DNA of 64,000 nt from JADCRZ01 sp041751095 (GCA_041751095.1 JBGSYC010000290.1:51072-115071), one strand, 5' to 3'. Shown: positions 45,611 to 56,090, numbered from the stretch's first letter. The notes: generated by a model not told the origin, from the sequence alone. Translations and numbers: made by a program.

Positions 45611-45968
45611 GATCTTGCTAATTACAATGTAAGAACTACTATGGCAACAATAATCTTTACATTTAGTTCATCCCGTATAAGATGTTCAGGAGAGTTGCGG
45701 CCCGTGGCTCCACAAACATCAAATAAGGGTTAATTTACAGATCACCTTTTCCGGCACGGATTGCGCAAACATGATGGTATAGCGCCTCCTCCCGTAACGA
45801 ATCTGACATTAGGATCGCGCCTGTATAACAGGTGAAACATAGAAGTCACGTTTCCGCAAACAACTTTGCTCTGGCACAATTGAATGTACAATAGAAATGC
45901 GCCTGCGTTTCTTATTCTGAAATTTTACCGGTAACTTACATTGCGTATTGTAGTCCACTCCCAATTAA
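45611..45968. other. Intergenic region before the ECF sigma gene
   Basis: 358 bases between a minus-strand PAS gene and the plus-strand sigma factor. No gene, repeat or convincing promoter motif is seen. A stop codon at 45966-45968 limits how far upstream the sigma gene can start. Confidence 0.4.
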
Positions 45969-46583
45969 TTGTTGCCGTTGCCAGTCCATGCCTTCCATAA
46001 TGAAAGTAAACTGCTTTCTCTTATAGCCATTGGAGATGAAGCGGCTTTTGCCGAATTGTATGAGCGCCATAAAAACCGCATTTATACAATCGCGTTTAAG
46101 CTAACGTGCTCCGCAACCCTTGCTGAAGAAATTGTACAGGATGTGTTTTTAGCGATATGGTTGAAACGCTCCGGCTTAAGCGACATTCAGCATTTCAGCG
46201 CTTATCTGTTTGTTGTAGCAAGAAACCAGGTGTATAAAGTACTAAGGCGCACTGCCTCCGGTTATCATAGCATCCCGATAGGTGCTGAAGAACAGTCGCT
46301 GATGCATAATGATACAGAAAGCCGGCTGATGGAAAAGGAGAACGAGTTGTTGCTGCACGTAGCCGTCAACCGGTTGCCTGCTCAGCAAAAAAGCGTTTAC
46401 AATCTGATAAAGGTTGATGGTCTGAAACGTGGTGAAGTAGCTGATCTCCTCAACATACAACCAGAAACAATTAAGTCTCACCTGGCACACGCTATGAAAA
46501 GTATCCGCTCATACTGCCTTCTTCACCTCGATATGATGCTGGCAATTGGTGTCTGTCTCTTCACCCTGAGGCAGGCCGGTTAA
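45969..46583 (+). CDS. ECF-type RNA polymerase sigma factor
   Basis: A 204-residue sigma-70 family, extracytoplasmic-function factor. Region 2 is seen in FAELYERHKNRIYTIAFKL and AEEIVQDVFLAIWLKRS; region 4 in AVNRLPAQQKSVYNLIKV and GEVADLLNIQPETIKSHLAHA (helix-turn-helix). The frame is bounded upstream by a TAA at 45966, and no ATG is available before region 2, so it begins with TTG (45969, 45972 or 45978). It should direct transcription of the downstream SusCD and sulfatase genes when released by the FecR anti-sigma factor, whose gene starts 81 bases later. Confidence 0.92.
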   Translation: MLPLPVHAFHNESKLLSLIAIGDEAAFAELYERHKNRIYTIAFKLTCSATLAEEIVQDVFLAIWLKRSGLSDIQHFSAYLFVVARNQVYKVLRRTASGYHSIPIGAEEQSLMHNDTESRLMEKENELLLHVAVNRLPAQQKSVYNLIKVDGLKRGEVADLLNIQPETIKSHLAHAMKSIRSYCLLHLDMMLAIGVCLFTLRQAG

Positions 46584-46664
46584 AATAAATATCTGCTTTC
46601 ACTCACCCGAACCTGTCTTAAAGTGACTCTTATAGATAAGAGGAATTAAACTTCTCCATTATCA

Positions 46665-47858
46665 ATGCCTCCATCCCGGCTGGAATATTTATTAACGAGG
46701 TATATTAACCGGAATTGCAACCCGCCGGAAGAGGAAGAATTAATGACGCTGATCGGGCAAAAAGAAAATGAGGCAGAACTTAAAATGCTGATAGACGAGG
46801 CAATAAAAACGACGGGGGATGAATTAAAGATGCCTGGATATGCAGCGGAGGCGGTTTTACGAAACGTCCTTAACATCCATAAAGAGCATCCGATATCCCT
46901 TAGTAACAGAAAATCAGGTTTCATTCCGCGAATGCGTTTAATTGCGGCGGTTGTCATTTTTTTATTCGCAGGTGCTTCATACTGGTACCTGCAAAAACGG
47001 AATAATCAAAAAACGGATAATAAGGAGAACCTTGTCATTGCCGCACAGCCGGTCAAAGTTTTGCCGGGGGAGAAAAGGGCTCTTTTAAAGATGGCCGATG
47101 GCCGGACCATTCCTTTGGATAGCCTGGCAAATGGAACCATTACACAGCAGGGCAGCACTCATATTTCTGCGTATAATGGTTTATTGAGGTATGATGTAAT
47201 AGCCTCTTCAGACGGAGGGTCGCCGCCCGTATATCATGTATTGTCCACTCCCAATGGCGGGCAGTACCAGTTGGTACTCCCTGATGGAAGCAAGGTGTGG
47301 TTGAATGCCGCATCGACACTGCGTTTCCCGGTGATGTTTACAGGCAGCCATCGGGATGTGGAGCTGACAGGCGAAGCCTACTTTGAAGTGGTGAAAAATA
47401 TTAAAAGGCCTTTCCGGGTAACTGTCGGTCAAATGCGGGTAAATGTGTTGGGCACTCATTTCAACGTTGATGCCTATACGGAAGAAAGCGATATTAAAAC
47501 AAGCCTGATCGAAGGCAGCGTTAACGTGACCAGCAATAAACTCACCCGTGTGCTGAAACCGGGACAGCAGGCGGTACTTGATAAAAAAGAAGAGCAGGTA
47601 AGTGTCACGACGGCCGATATAGAAGAAGTGATGGCTTGGAAAAACGGCTTTTTTCAATTCGAAGGTGCAGAGATCGCCACCATCATGAGGCAGCTCGGGC
47701 GATGGTATGACCTGGAAATAGTTTACGAAGGGAGAATACCGGTGCGGCGTTTTGAAGGGAAGATTAGCAGGAGAGAGCAATTATCTGATGTGCTTCAAAT
47801 TCTTGAATTAAGCGACATCAGATTCTCGGTAGATGGTAAAAGGATCATCGTACATTGA
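46665..47858 (+). CDS. FecR-type anti-sigma factor with DUF4974
   Basis: A 397-residue inner-membrane protein. Residues 1-90 are the cytoplasmic anti-sigma region, one membrane segment follows at about 91-109 (LIAAVVIFLFAGASYWYL), then a periplasmic FecR domain (about 185-275; LPDGSKVWLNAASTLRFP, VNVLGTHFNVDAY) and a C-terminal DUF4974 region (about 325-395; FFQFEGAEIATIMRQLGRWY). In this family the periplasmic part receives the signal from the STN domain of the cognate SusC. Its position between sigma factor and STN-SusC is the standard layout. Confidence 0.93.
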   Translation: MPPSRLEYLLTRYINRNCNPPEEEELMTLIGQKENEAELKMLIDEAIKTTGDELKMPGYAAEAVLRNVLNIHKEHPISLSNRKSGFIPRMRLIAAVVIFLFAGASYWYLQKRNNQKTDNKENLVIAAQPVKVLPGEKRALLKMADGRTIPLDSLANGTITQQGSTHISAYNGLLRYDVIASSDGGSPPVYHVLSTPNGGQYQLVLPDGSKVWLNAASTLRFPVMFTGSHRDVELTGEAYFEVVKNIKRPFRVTVGQMRVNVLGTHFNVDAYTEESDIKTSLIEGSVNVTSNKLTRVLKPGQQAVLDKKEEQVSVTTADIEEVMAWKNGFFQFEGAEIATIMRQLGRWYDLEIVYEGRIPVRRFEGKISRREQLSDVLQILELSDIRFSVDGKRIIVH

Positions 47859-47992
47859 CCTTTTTCAGTTCACATTGGGTGATGGCGATTTACTATGGCG
47901 GATAGTTATTGTGGCATTAAGTTCCGGTATCATGGATGCCGGTAAAAATATAGCTCTTCCAGATTGCCGACCGGCAAAATGCAGATCAATGG

Positions 47993-48023
47993 TTGTGCAA
48001 AGAGAGCTGTCATAATAAATTTC
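47993..48023 (+). promoter_or_regulatory. Possible Bacteroidota-type promoter for the SusC gene
   Basis: TTG (47993-47995), a 20-base spacer, then TAAATTTC (48016-48023), one mismatch from the Bacteroidota -7 consensus TAnnTTTG. It lies 17 bases before the preferred SusC ATG at 48041. Weak evidence; the gene may instead use a sigma-dependent promoter not recognisable here. Confidence 0.3.
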
Positions 48024-48040
48024 GCAACAATTCATTCGAT

Positions 48041-51000
48041 ATGTATTTAACTGCCTCAAAACACGTAGCTGCTTGTACCCGATCATTAATGACCAAAAGC
48101 TGTATGATTATGAAACTAACTATTGCAATGCTTATGTTATGCACTTTACAGGTAAATGCGCATAGCTATGCTCAAAAGTTAACCATTGCTAAAAAAAATG
48201 CTCTTCTGCCTGAAGTTTTCAAAGCTATTGAACGACAAACAGGTTACCTGTTTTTTTATGACAAAGACCAGGTCAGGAAGGCTGAGCCGATTGATATCGC
48301 CCTTACCAATGCAACGATTGAACAGGCTTTAAACACGTGTCTTAAAGATCAGCTGTTTACTTATGCCATTGTTAAGAATACCATCGTCATTCAGCAAAAG
48401 AGTGCTGTGGTCCCCGACGCTACGCATGTTAACCTCACGACGCCCATCCTTTCACCTCCGCCAATTCTGATAAAAGGAAGGGTTACTGGCCGGGATGCAA
48501 AGCCCTTGCAGGGAGTTTCGGTAATGATAGCAGGTACTAGAACAGGAACTACTACCAATAGTGAAGGCCGTTTTTCGCTTACCGTTTCGGATGAGAACAA
48601 TATCGTTCTTGAATTTTCCAGCATAGGTTACGAGCCTGTAACCGTACCCGTTACTAAAGAAACAGATATCAATGTTACCCTCGAAGAGGCCGTTGGAGGA
48701 CTAAGTGACGTAGTGGTGGTGGGATACGGGAGCCAGAAAAAAGTGAGTCTGACAAGCGCCGTAAGCCAGGTGAGAGGTGAGGATCTGACCAGGAGACCGG
48801 TTTCAAATATGCAGCAGGCATTGCAGGGCCAGGCTCCGGGCTTAAGCATTCTTGATATGGGCGGCGGCCCTGGCAGGTCTCAGGCCACTATGCGCATACG
48901 GGGAATAACTACTATCGATAACACCACTAACAGTAATATCAACAACAGCAACTCCAATATAAAAAATAACCCCCTGGTTATTGTAGACGGCGTTGAGCAG
49001 CAACTGGAAGATATCAATCCGAATGATATCGAATCGGTATCAGTGCTGAAAGATGCGTCGTCGACGGCGATCTACGGTTCGCGCGCCGCAAATGGCGTTA
49101 TCCTTATTACAACCAAGCGGGCAAAATCGGGAAAAGTATCGGTTAACTACAACGGCTTTTACGCGCTGCAGCAATCGGTAAATAACCCTGAGCACATGGG
49201 TTTGGAAGATTATCTGCGGATGCAGAATGTAGCGTGGCAAAACGTTGGGGCTGCTCCCAAATACACCGAGCAGCAAATTGTAGAATATGTAATCTCCACT
49301 GACCGCTACAAATACCCGTTACCCTACTCTATGGCAGAGGCTGTTCTGCGCACATCTCCGCAAATTAATCATTCGCTCGCGATAAGCGGCGGCAGCGAGA
49401 CATTTAAAGCACGGTTAAGCCTGCGCTACCAGGATCAGGAAGGAATCATCGCCAACTCAGGTTCCAAAATAAGTGAAGTGCGCGTTAATACAGACTTCAG
49501 GGTTTCGCCAAAAATCAATATCGGCACCGATGTAAATTACCGGTATGTAAATTCGCTGGCGCCGGTAAATGAAGGGGCGGTGTTTGAACGCCTTAAGCAT
49601 GGCTCTATATTTACCGTGCCTAAATACCCTGACGGCACATATGGCATTAGTGCCCAGGGACAGAATGCGTTGCTATTGGCGGAAATAGACGGAACAACCC
49701 GTACAGGCGACGAATATCTCATCAGTAACATCAAAGGCGACTGGGAAATACTCAAAGGATTAAAATTTACGACCCAGTTTGCCGCCCGCGTAAACCTGAC
49801 CAGGGAGAAGAGATTCTCGAACAGCTATACCATATACGATTACTACAACCCTGCTATAGTCAGAAGATCTGTGCCGTTAAACAGCCTGACCGAAGAACGA
49901 AATAACAGCCGCGAAGTCAACCTGAATAATCTACTCAATTATACTACGAAATTAGGCGCTCACGGCATGAATATGCTGGTAGGGTATTCACAGATCGAAA
50001 ACAAAGCAAGCAACCTAACCGCCTACAGGCAGGGTTTTTACAATAACGATCTGCAATCTATCGGGCAGGGTACAAACGATGCCACCCGCAATAATTCGGG
50101 TAGGGATTTTAATTGGGGTCTGCGTTCTTACTTCAGCCGGTTCAACTATTCTTTCGGAGATAAGTATCTGTTTGAGGCTAATGCGCGATACGATGGCTCG
50201 TCGCGGTTTACCGGCGACAACCAGTACAGCTTCTTTCCTTCTTTCTCTGCCGGGTGGCGCCTTTCCGAAGAAAATTTCTGGAGCAGGTTCTCCGGCTTTA
50301 TGAACGAATTCAAGCTAAGGGGTTCATGGGGCAGAACAGGTAACCAGGCTCTGCCCTTGTACAGCTATTATGCTACTTTAGACCTGGTTAACTATTCCTT
50401 AAACGGGGTGCCGGTGCAGGGATATACGCAGCAACAGCTTGCCGATAAAGACATTACCTGGGAGACGACCACCCAGTTCGATGCCGGCGTGGACGCACAG
50501 TTCCTGAATAACCGGTTTTCCATAAGCGTGGATTATTATAACAAAAGAACTGACGGGGTTTTACTGTCATTGCCTGTGCCCGGTGTTTTAGGCCTGCAGC
50601 CTTCTCCGCAAAATGCCGGCGTTGTAGATAATACTGGCTGGGAATTTCTGGCAGGTACGCGTAATTCTTTTGGCGCTTTTCGGGTAACTGCGGATATAAA
50701 CCTGAGCATTAACAACAACAAAGTTATTGATCTTGCCGGTACAGGACCTTATATTATCGGTGGCGATGTTGACCCGCGTTTTATAACCGCTGAAGGTTAT
50801 CCGATCAATTCGTTCTGGGGTTATAAATCCGACGGCTTATTCCAGACCGCGGAAGAAATAAAAAATTCGCCGACCCTGGTTGCCAATACCAAACCTGGCG
50901 ATGTCAGGTTCGTTGATCTAAACAAAGATGGCAAAATTAACGCCGGGGACATGACTTTCCTGGGAACTACTTTCCCGAAGTATACTTTCGGCTCTAATGT

Positions 51001-51451
51001 AAACCTGTCTTACAAGGCCTTTAGCCTGAATATCTTATTCCAGGGAGCCGCTGAAGTAGATACCCGCTTCTCCGGTGCACTTGGCGACATGGGCAACCTC
51101 GAAGGCTTTACCCATAACATCTACGCCAATAATTACTGGACACCTGACCGCCCGAATGCCCGTTTCCCGAGGCCCACAAAAAACCAGCTTTACAACCAAA
51201 GCTCTTCCGACCGTATGGTATTGGACGCTTCGTACCTGCGGCTGAAAAACATCCAGTTGATCTATGAGGTGCCCGCCGTTTTGTCCAGAAAAGCTTATGT
51301 ACAACGAATGAACGTATATTTTTCCGGCACCAACCTCCTTACATTTTCTAAGCTCAACGAGTGGAATCTCGATCCCGAGTCGCAGCCAGGACGGATAAAT
51401 TATTACCCGCAAACCTCGCTGTACACGTTCGGCGTTAATCTGCAGTTTTAA
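48041..51451 (+). CDS. SusC/RagA-family transporter with STN signalling domain
   Basis: A 1136-residue TonB-linked outer-membrane protein. Start chosen at ATG 48041, giving MYLTASKHVAAC... then a signal segment MIMKLTIAMLMLCTLQVNA; a GTG at 47993 is in frame but less likely. Next an STN (secretin/TonB short N-terminal) domain, LPEVFKAIERQTGYLFFYDK to IEQALNTCLKDQLFTY, a carboxypeptidase-like domain (KGRVTGRDAKPLQGVSVMI), the plug with VVVVGYGSQKKVSLTSAVSQ and ILITTKRAKSG, and the barrel ending FGVNLQF. The STN domain lets the occupied transporter signal to FecR and so to the ECF sigma factor. It starts 182 bases after the FecR gene and 27 before the SusD gene. Confidence 0.95.
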   Translation: MYLTASKHVAACTRSLMTKSCMIMKLTIAMLMLCTLQVNAHSYAQKLTIAKKNALLPEVFKAIERQTGYLFFYDKDQVRKAEPIDIALTNATIEQALNTCLKDQLFTYAIVKNTIVIQQKSAVVPDATHVNLTTPILSPPPILIKGRVTGRDAKPLQGVSVMIAGTRTGTTTNSEGRFSLTVSDENNIVLEFSSIGYEPVTVPVTKETDINVTLEEAVGGLSDVVVVGYGSQKKVSLTSAVSQVRGEDLTRRPVSNMQQALQGQAPGLSILDMGGGPGRSQATMRIRGITTIDNTTNSNINNSNSNIKNNPLVIVDGVEQQLEDINPNDIESVSVLKDASSTAIYGSRAANGVILITTKRAKSGKVSVNYNGFYALQQSVNNPEHMGLEDYLRMQNVAWQNVGAAPKYTEQQIVEYVISTDRYKYPLPYSMAEAVLRTSPQINHSLAISGGSETFKARLSLRYQDQEGIIANSGSKISEVRVNTDFRVSPKINIGTDVNYRYVNSLAPVNEGAVFERLKHGSIFTVPKYPDGTYGISAQGQNALLLAEIDGTTRTGDEYLISNIKGDWEILKGLKFTTQFAARVNLTREKRFSNSYTIYDYYNPAIVRRSVPLNSLTEERNNSREVNLNNLLNYTTKLGAHGMNMLVGYSQIENKASNLTAYRQGFYNNDLQSIGQGTNDATRNNSGRDFNWGLRSYFSRFNYSFGDKYLFEANARYDGSSRFTGDNQYSFFPSFSAGWRLSEENFWSRFSGFMNEFKLRGSWGRTGNQALPLYSYYATLDLVNYSLNGVPVQGYTQQQLADKDITWETTTQFDAGVDAQFLNNRFSISVDYYNKRTDGVLLSLPVPGVLGLQPSPQNAGVVDNTGWEFLAGTRNSFGAFRVTADINLSINNNKVIDLAGTGPYIIGGDVDPRFITAEGYPINSFWGYKSDGLFQTAEEIKNSPTLVANTKPGDVRFVDLNKDGKINAGDMTFLGTTFPKYTFGSNVNLSYKAFSLNILFQGAAEVDTRFSGALGDMGNLEGFTHNIYANNYWTPDRPNARFPRPTKNQLYNQSSSDRMVLDASYLRLKNIQLIYEVPAVLSRKAYVQRMNVYFSGTNLLTFSKLNEWNLDPESQPGRINYYPQTSLYTFGVNLQF

Positions 51452-51478
51452 AAATTATAAATTGTAACACTCATACAG

Positions 51479-53092
51479 ATGAATTACTCAAAGGTTATAA
51501 TCCTGATACTTGCGGCGCCTATTTTTTTGCAGGCCTGCAAAAAAAATCTGCTTGAAACCGTGCCAACCGACCGCCTGTCGACGGAGATATTCTGGAAAAC
51601 GGAAAAAGATGCTACTCTTGCAGCCAATGCGGTTTATACCTACCTTGACCAGGCAAATACAGCAGCGAACGGCAATACTGTAAACAGCTATTTCGGGTGG
51701 GATGGCATTTCAGATATCGGGCACACCAACAACGCAACGGCCACTGAAGGGCTTATTGAAAGAAATCAATTCGATGCCACGCATAACAGGGTGTTAGCTG
51801 AATGGGTAACCAACTACGCTGGCATCCGGTCAGCCAATACTTTTTTAACCAGGGTTGACGAGGTGAAAACTCCCAATACAGCCGTGATCAATCGGCTGAA
51901 AAACGAAGTGAGGGTCATCCGGGCTTATGCCTATATCAGACTAGCCGGCCTTTATGGGGATGTGCCTCTAATTGCCACGGAACTTACGCTTGATGAAAGT
52001 AAAAAGGTAACCCGCACTCCCGTAGGCCAGGTCTGGGATTTTATTTCGAAAGAATTGACCGAAGCGGCGGTCGTATTACCAACCGTCCAAACGGGAGCGG
52101 ACAAAGGGCGCATTACGAAAGGCGCTGCTTTAGCGCTCAAGTCACGCGCGATGCTGTATGCCGGCCGATTCGCGGAGGCTGCGGCGGCGGCTAAGCAGGT
52201 CATGGATTTAAACGTTTACAGCTTATATTTTTCATTCGAGAAACTCTTTACCTATGCCGCGGAAAATAACGTGGAAGTGATTTTAGACAAACAGTTTATC
52301 AAAGATACCTACAGCAATAATGTTTTTCGATTAATGGGCTCCTGGAGCCAGCAGCAGAGTACCAATTACTTCGTGCCTACCAAAAAGCTGGCTGATGCTT
52401 ATAAAATGACCAACGGCAGGGACATTACAGATCCTACAAGTGGCTATAACCCTCAGAATCCATATGCCAACCGTGATCCACGTCTTCGTTATACCGTATA
52501 TTTAATCGGGGATGTGTTGCCTGACGGAAAGATATATAATTCCAGGCCCGGCAGCGGAACTGCCGATGCGGTTGATTTCAGCGTGTTTTCGACCAGCACC
52601 GGGTTTACCCTAAAAAAATATATCAACAAAGAGGATCTTGCCCAGCCGACAAATGGCGGTATTAACCTGATCCTCATCCGGTACGCTGATGTACTGCTGA
52701 TGTACGCCGAAGCCAAGATTGAAGCAAACCAGGTAGATCAGAGCGTAGTGGATGCGATAAACAAAGTGCGCCAGCGGCCTGATGTAAACATGCCGGCCAT
52801 AACCAACATTCCGTCGCAGGCAGCTTTGCGAACTATCGTCAGACAGGAGCGGCTTGCTGAACTGGCGTTTGAAGGGCTGCGCTATTTTGATATCCGGCGG
52901 TGGCGGATCGCAGAAAATGTAGTGCCTGGTACGGTATCCGGCATAACTTACACCGATAACAACGGCGTAGCGAGAACTATCGAGCTCCAATCTTTTCAGA
53001 AAGTGTTTAATAAAGACCGGGATTATTTATGGCCTGTTCCGCAGCGCGAACTGGAGCTTAATCCCGGCCTGAGGCAAAATCCTAACTGGTAA
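51479..53092 (+). CDS. SusD/RagB-family outer-membrane lipoprotein
   Basis: A 537-residue lipoprotein with lipobox LQAC (C20). SusD hallmarks: LLETVPTDRLSTEIFWKTEKD at the N terminus, YAYIRLAGLYGDVPLIATEL, RYADVLLMYAEAKIEANQ, and RLAELAFEGLRYFDIRRWRI followed by a final LWPVPQRELELNPGLRQNP. It forms the surface lid of the adjacent SusC. Spacing of 27 bases to SusC and 67 to the first sulfatase supports co-transcription. The bound glycan is not identifiable, but three sulfatases downstream point to a sulfated one. Confidence 0.95.
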   Translation: MNYSKVIILILAAPIFLQACKKNLLETVPTDRLSTEIFWKTEKDATLAANAVYTYLDQANTAANGNTVNSYFGWDGISDIGHTNNATATEGLIERNQFDATHNRVLAEWVTNYAGIRSANTFLTRVDEVKTPNTAVINRLKNEVRVIRAYAYIRLAGLYGDVPLIATELTLDESKKVTRTPVGQVWDFISKELTEAAVVLPTVQTGADKGRITKGAALALKSRAMLYAGRFAEAAAAAKQVMDLNVYSLYFSFEKLFTYAAENNVEVILDKQFIKDTYSNNVFRLMGSWSQQQSTNYFVPTKKLADAYKMTNGRDITDPTSGYNPQNPYANRDPRLRYTVYLIGDVLPDGKIYNSRPGSGTADAVDFSVFSTSTGFTLKKYINKEDLAQPTNGGINLILIRYADVLLMYAEAKIEANQVDQSVVDAINKVRQRPDVNMPAITNIPSQAALRTIVRQERLAELAFEGLRYFDIRRWRIAENVVPGTVSGITYTDNNGVARTIELQSFQKVFNKDRDYLWPVPQRELELNPGLRQNPNW

Positions 53093-53159
53093 GCCGATTG
53101 GATGAAAATGATCAACTTTGTAGCGGCGCCAAATAACATTTATTTCTTAAACCTCACTT

Positions 53160-54587
53160 ATGAAAACAGCGGTACTGAGGAAAGTTTTAAAAATCTCTTT
53201 CGGGATTTTTTATGCTACGATGGCCTTTAATGCCGGTTTTGCCCAGTTAAAAAAGCCGAATGTCATCATTATCCTCGCCGATGATCTTGGGTATGGCGAC
53301 TTGTCGTGTTACGGGCATCCTACCATTTCGAGCCCTAATCTCGACAGGATGGCTGCCGAAGGCATGCGGTTTACGCAATTTTATACCGGCGCGGCGGTTT
53401 GTACGCCAAGCCGGGCGGCTTTGCTGACAGGCAGGTTAGGCATCCGGACGGGCATGTATGGAAAACGGGACGTGCTTTTTCCAACTTCCGCCAGCGGCCT
53501 TCCGCTGAAGGAAGTGACGATCGCTGAAATGCTGAAACAAAATGGCTATGCAACGGGCGTAATAGGCAAATGGCACCTGGGGCATCTGCCAGAATTCCTG
53601 CCCACCAATCATGGGTTCAATTATTGGTTCGGAATTCCTTATTCGAACGATATGGGTAAAATTGCCACTACGCGCCCGCATCCCAATAATCCACAGGCCA
53701 CCGAGCCACGACCAAATGCCATCCCTCTGCCACTATTCAGAAATAATGAAGTACTGGAAGAGGAGCCGGATCAACGCTATCTTACCAAACGCTATACCAC
53801 TGAGGCCGTTGAATTTATTAAAAGAAGTAAGGACAAGCCATTCTTTTTATATTACCCCAACAATTTTCCGCATACACCCCTGTACGCCTCACCGGAATTT
53901 GCCGGCAAGAGCAAAAGAGGGCCTTATGGTGACGTGGTAGCAGAACTGGACTGGAGCGTTGGGCAGATCCTCAAAACACTCAAAGACCTCAAAATAGATA
54001 AAAATACTTTTGTCTTTTTTACAAGCGATAACGGCCCCTGGCTGACGCAAATTGATCATGGTGGTTCTGCAGGGATACTTTATGAAGGGAAAAACTCCAC
54101 TTATGAAGGAGGCATGCGTGTGCCCGCAATTGCCTGGTGGCCGGGGAAAATACCGGCTAACACCGTATCTCCCGCACTTGCCACCTGCATGGATATTTTG
54201 CCTACTGTTGCAAAATTCTCAGGGTCTGCGTTGCCGGAAGGGAAGGAACTTGACGGAATGGATATCTCTGATTTGTTTTTTAGCAAAAAGGAAGCCGTCC
54301 GCGACCGGGTTTTCTATTACCTCAGTGATAATTTATATGCAGTAAGGAAAGGCCCCTGGAAGGCTCACTTCACCACGCATGCTTCGTATTCAAAGGAGAA
54401 GCCTGTAATTCATGACATACCCTTATTGTATAATATTGAAGCAGACCCATCTGAAAAATACAATGTTGCAAAGCAATACCCGGAAAAAATTGAGGAATTA
54501 AAAAGCGAATACCTCAAACAAAAAGCGGTTGTTGCGGCGCCACCCGAGTTTGATAAAATAATTACTACGGCAAAAAAAGATGAGTAA
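53160..54587 (+). CDS. Arylsulfatase-type sulfatase (signature C-T-P-S-R)
   Basis: A 475-residue exported sulfatase with a signal peptide (1-28, to FAQ). The family motifs are complete: NVIIILADDLGYGDLSCYG with the metal aspartates, AVCTPSRAALLTGRLG with the formylglycine cysteine, KWHLGHLPEF, and FTSDNGPWLTQ for the distal metal site. It resembles arylsulfatase A/N-acetylgalactosamine-6-sulfatase-type enzymes. It is first of three consecutive sulfatase genes behind SusCD, which suggests stepwise desulfation of an imported glycan. Active only after formylglycine modification; no maturase gene is in the window. Confidence 0.94.
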   Translation: MKTAVLRKVLKISFGIFYATMAFNAGFAQLKKPNVIIILADDLGYGDLSCYGHPTISSPNLDRMAAEGMRFTQFYTGAAVCTPSRAALLTGRLGIRTGMYGKRDVLFPTSASGLPLKEVTIAEMLKQNGYATGVIGKWHLGHLPEFLPTNHGFNYWFGIPYSNDMGKIATTRPHPNNPQATEPRPNAIPLPLFRNNEVLEEEPDQRYLTKRYTTEAVEFIKRSKDKPFFLYYPNNFPHTPLYASPEFAGKSKRGPYGDVVAELDWSVGQILKTLKDLKIDKNTFVFFTSDNGPWLTQIDHGGSAGILYEGKNSTYEGGMRVPAIAWWPGKIPANTVSPALATCMDILPTVAKFSGSALPEGKELDGMDISDLFFSKKEAVRDRVFYYLSDNLYAVRKGPWKAHFTTHASYSKEKPVIHDIPLLYNIEADPSEKYNVAKQYPEKIEELKSEYLKQKAVVAAPPEFDKIITTAKKDE

Positions 54588-54722
54588 TCTTGCCTGAAGG
54601 CGAAAGCGTACTAAGCAGGAGGCCGTTTTAATCATCTGAGCCTGCCTGCGAGTCTCCGGTGCGCCGTTTCGGATCACAGAGACGGGCCATGAACACTTTT
54701 ATTGAATCATAATATCCAGGAT

Positions 54723-56090
54723 ATGCAAAGATGCCTTATCGCATTATACGTGTTACTTACGATTTCCTTCATGGCTTTTGGTCAACCAAAAACGGGTAAA
54801 GCTCCGAATATTCTGATCATTCTGACAGATGACCAGGGATATCATGACGTGTCGTATTATGGTACGTCCGACCTGCGTACACCAAATATTGATATGTTAT
54901 GCAAAGCGGGAATGCGCTTTGATAATTTTTATGCAAACTCTCCGGTTTGCTCGCCGACACGTGCTTCGCTTATGAGTGGCCGTTATCCTGAGATGGTAGG
55001 CGTTCCCGGTCTGGTGCGGTCTAAGCCTGAAGATAATTTTGGCTTCCTGAAACCCGATGCCATATTGCTTCCCAAACTCTTAAAAGAGGCTCAGTACAAT
55101 ACCGCCATTATCGGAAAGTGGAATTTGGGGCTTGAATCTCCAAACACTCCTAACGAAAAAGGCTTCGATTATTTCCATGGTTTTCTGGATGATATGATGG
55201 AAGATTATTGGACTCACCTGCGGAACGGGGTAAATTTCATGCGTGAAAATGACAAGGTGATTGATCCCAAAGGGCATGCCACCGATGTCTTTAGCGGCTG
55301 GGCCGTAGACTATATTCGTAAACAAAGGAACAGCAGGGATCCCTTCTTCCTGTACCTGGCCTATAATGCTCCTCATTTCCCCGTGCAGCCGCCTGAAGAA
55401 TGGCTGGCAAAGGTCAGGGCAAGAGAACCGGGGATACCGGAAAGAAGGGCCAAACTGATTGCCCTTACCGAGCATATGGATTATGGTATTGGGAAAGTGG
55501 TTGAGTCACTAAAAGAAACGGGCTTATATGACAATACACTTATTGTGTTTTTGAGTGATAATGGTGGACATCTGGAAAGCGGCGCAAATAACGGAAACCT
55601 CCGTGATGGTAAGCAGAGTGTATACGAAGGGGGGATCAGGATCCCAGCTTTTTTTGTCTGGACAAACCGGATCAAACCAAATTCGGTTTGTACGCAACGG
55701 GCGCTTACCATGGATATCTACCCTACCTTAAGTGAGATTACGCGGGTTAAGATTAATCATAAAATAGATGGCGTTAGCCTGCTTCCTGTCTTAATGAATG
55801 CAGATGAAAAGCTTCCGGAGCGTCCATTATTTTTTACGCGAAGGGAAGGCAATTTACGGTATGGCGGGCAAACGATCCAGGCGGTGATTTCAGGAAACTG
55901 GAAGTTGCTGCAGAATAGCCCGTACGCCCCGTACGAATTGTATAATTTGTATGAAGATCCTCTGGAACAACGCAACGTCGTAGCCTACAACGTTGAACAA
56001 TACAGGGGTTTGCAAAACCTGCTCATTCAACATATACAGAAAGGCGGCTCGGTACCCTGGCAAAAACCGGAAATGAGTAGCCGGTATTGA
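54723..56090 (+). CDS. Sulfatase (signature C-S-P-T-R)
   Basis: A 455-residue exported sulfatase. Start chosen at ATG 54723, which opens on a signal peptide (MQRCLIALYVLLTISFMAFGQ, cleaved after FGQ); an in-frame TTG at 54702 adds seven residues. Motifs: NILIILTDDQGYHDVSYYG, PVCSPTRASLMSGRYP with a threonine variant of the C-x-P-S/T-R signature, KWNLGLESP where asparagine replaces the usual histidine after KW, and FLSDNGGHLESG. The changed KWN residue may alter activity or specificity. It is the second sulfatase of the cluster, 135 bases after the first. Confidence 0.92.
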   Translation: MQRCLIALYVLLTISFMAFGQPKTGKAPNILIILTDDQGYHDVSYYGTSDLRTPNIDMLCKAGMRFDNFYANSPVCSPTRASLMSGRYPEMVGVPGLVRSKPEDNFGFLKPDAILLPKLLKEAQYNTAIIGKWNLGLESPNTPNEKGFDYFHGFLDDMMEDYWTHLRNGVNFMRENDKVIDPKGHATDVFSGWAVDYIRKQRNSRDPFFLYLAYNAPHFPVQPPEEWLAKVRAREPGIPERRAKLIALTEHMDYGIGKVVESLKETGLYDNTLIVFLSDNGGHLESGANNGNLRDGKQSVYEGGIRIPAFFVWTNRIKPNSVCTQRALTMDIYPTLSEITRVKINHKIDGVSLLPVLMNADEKLPERPLFFTRREGNLRYGGQTIQAVISGNWKLLQNSPYAPYELYNLYEDPLEQRNVVAYNVEQYRGLQNLLIQHIQKGGSVPWQKPEMSSRY

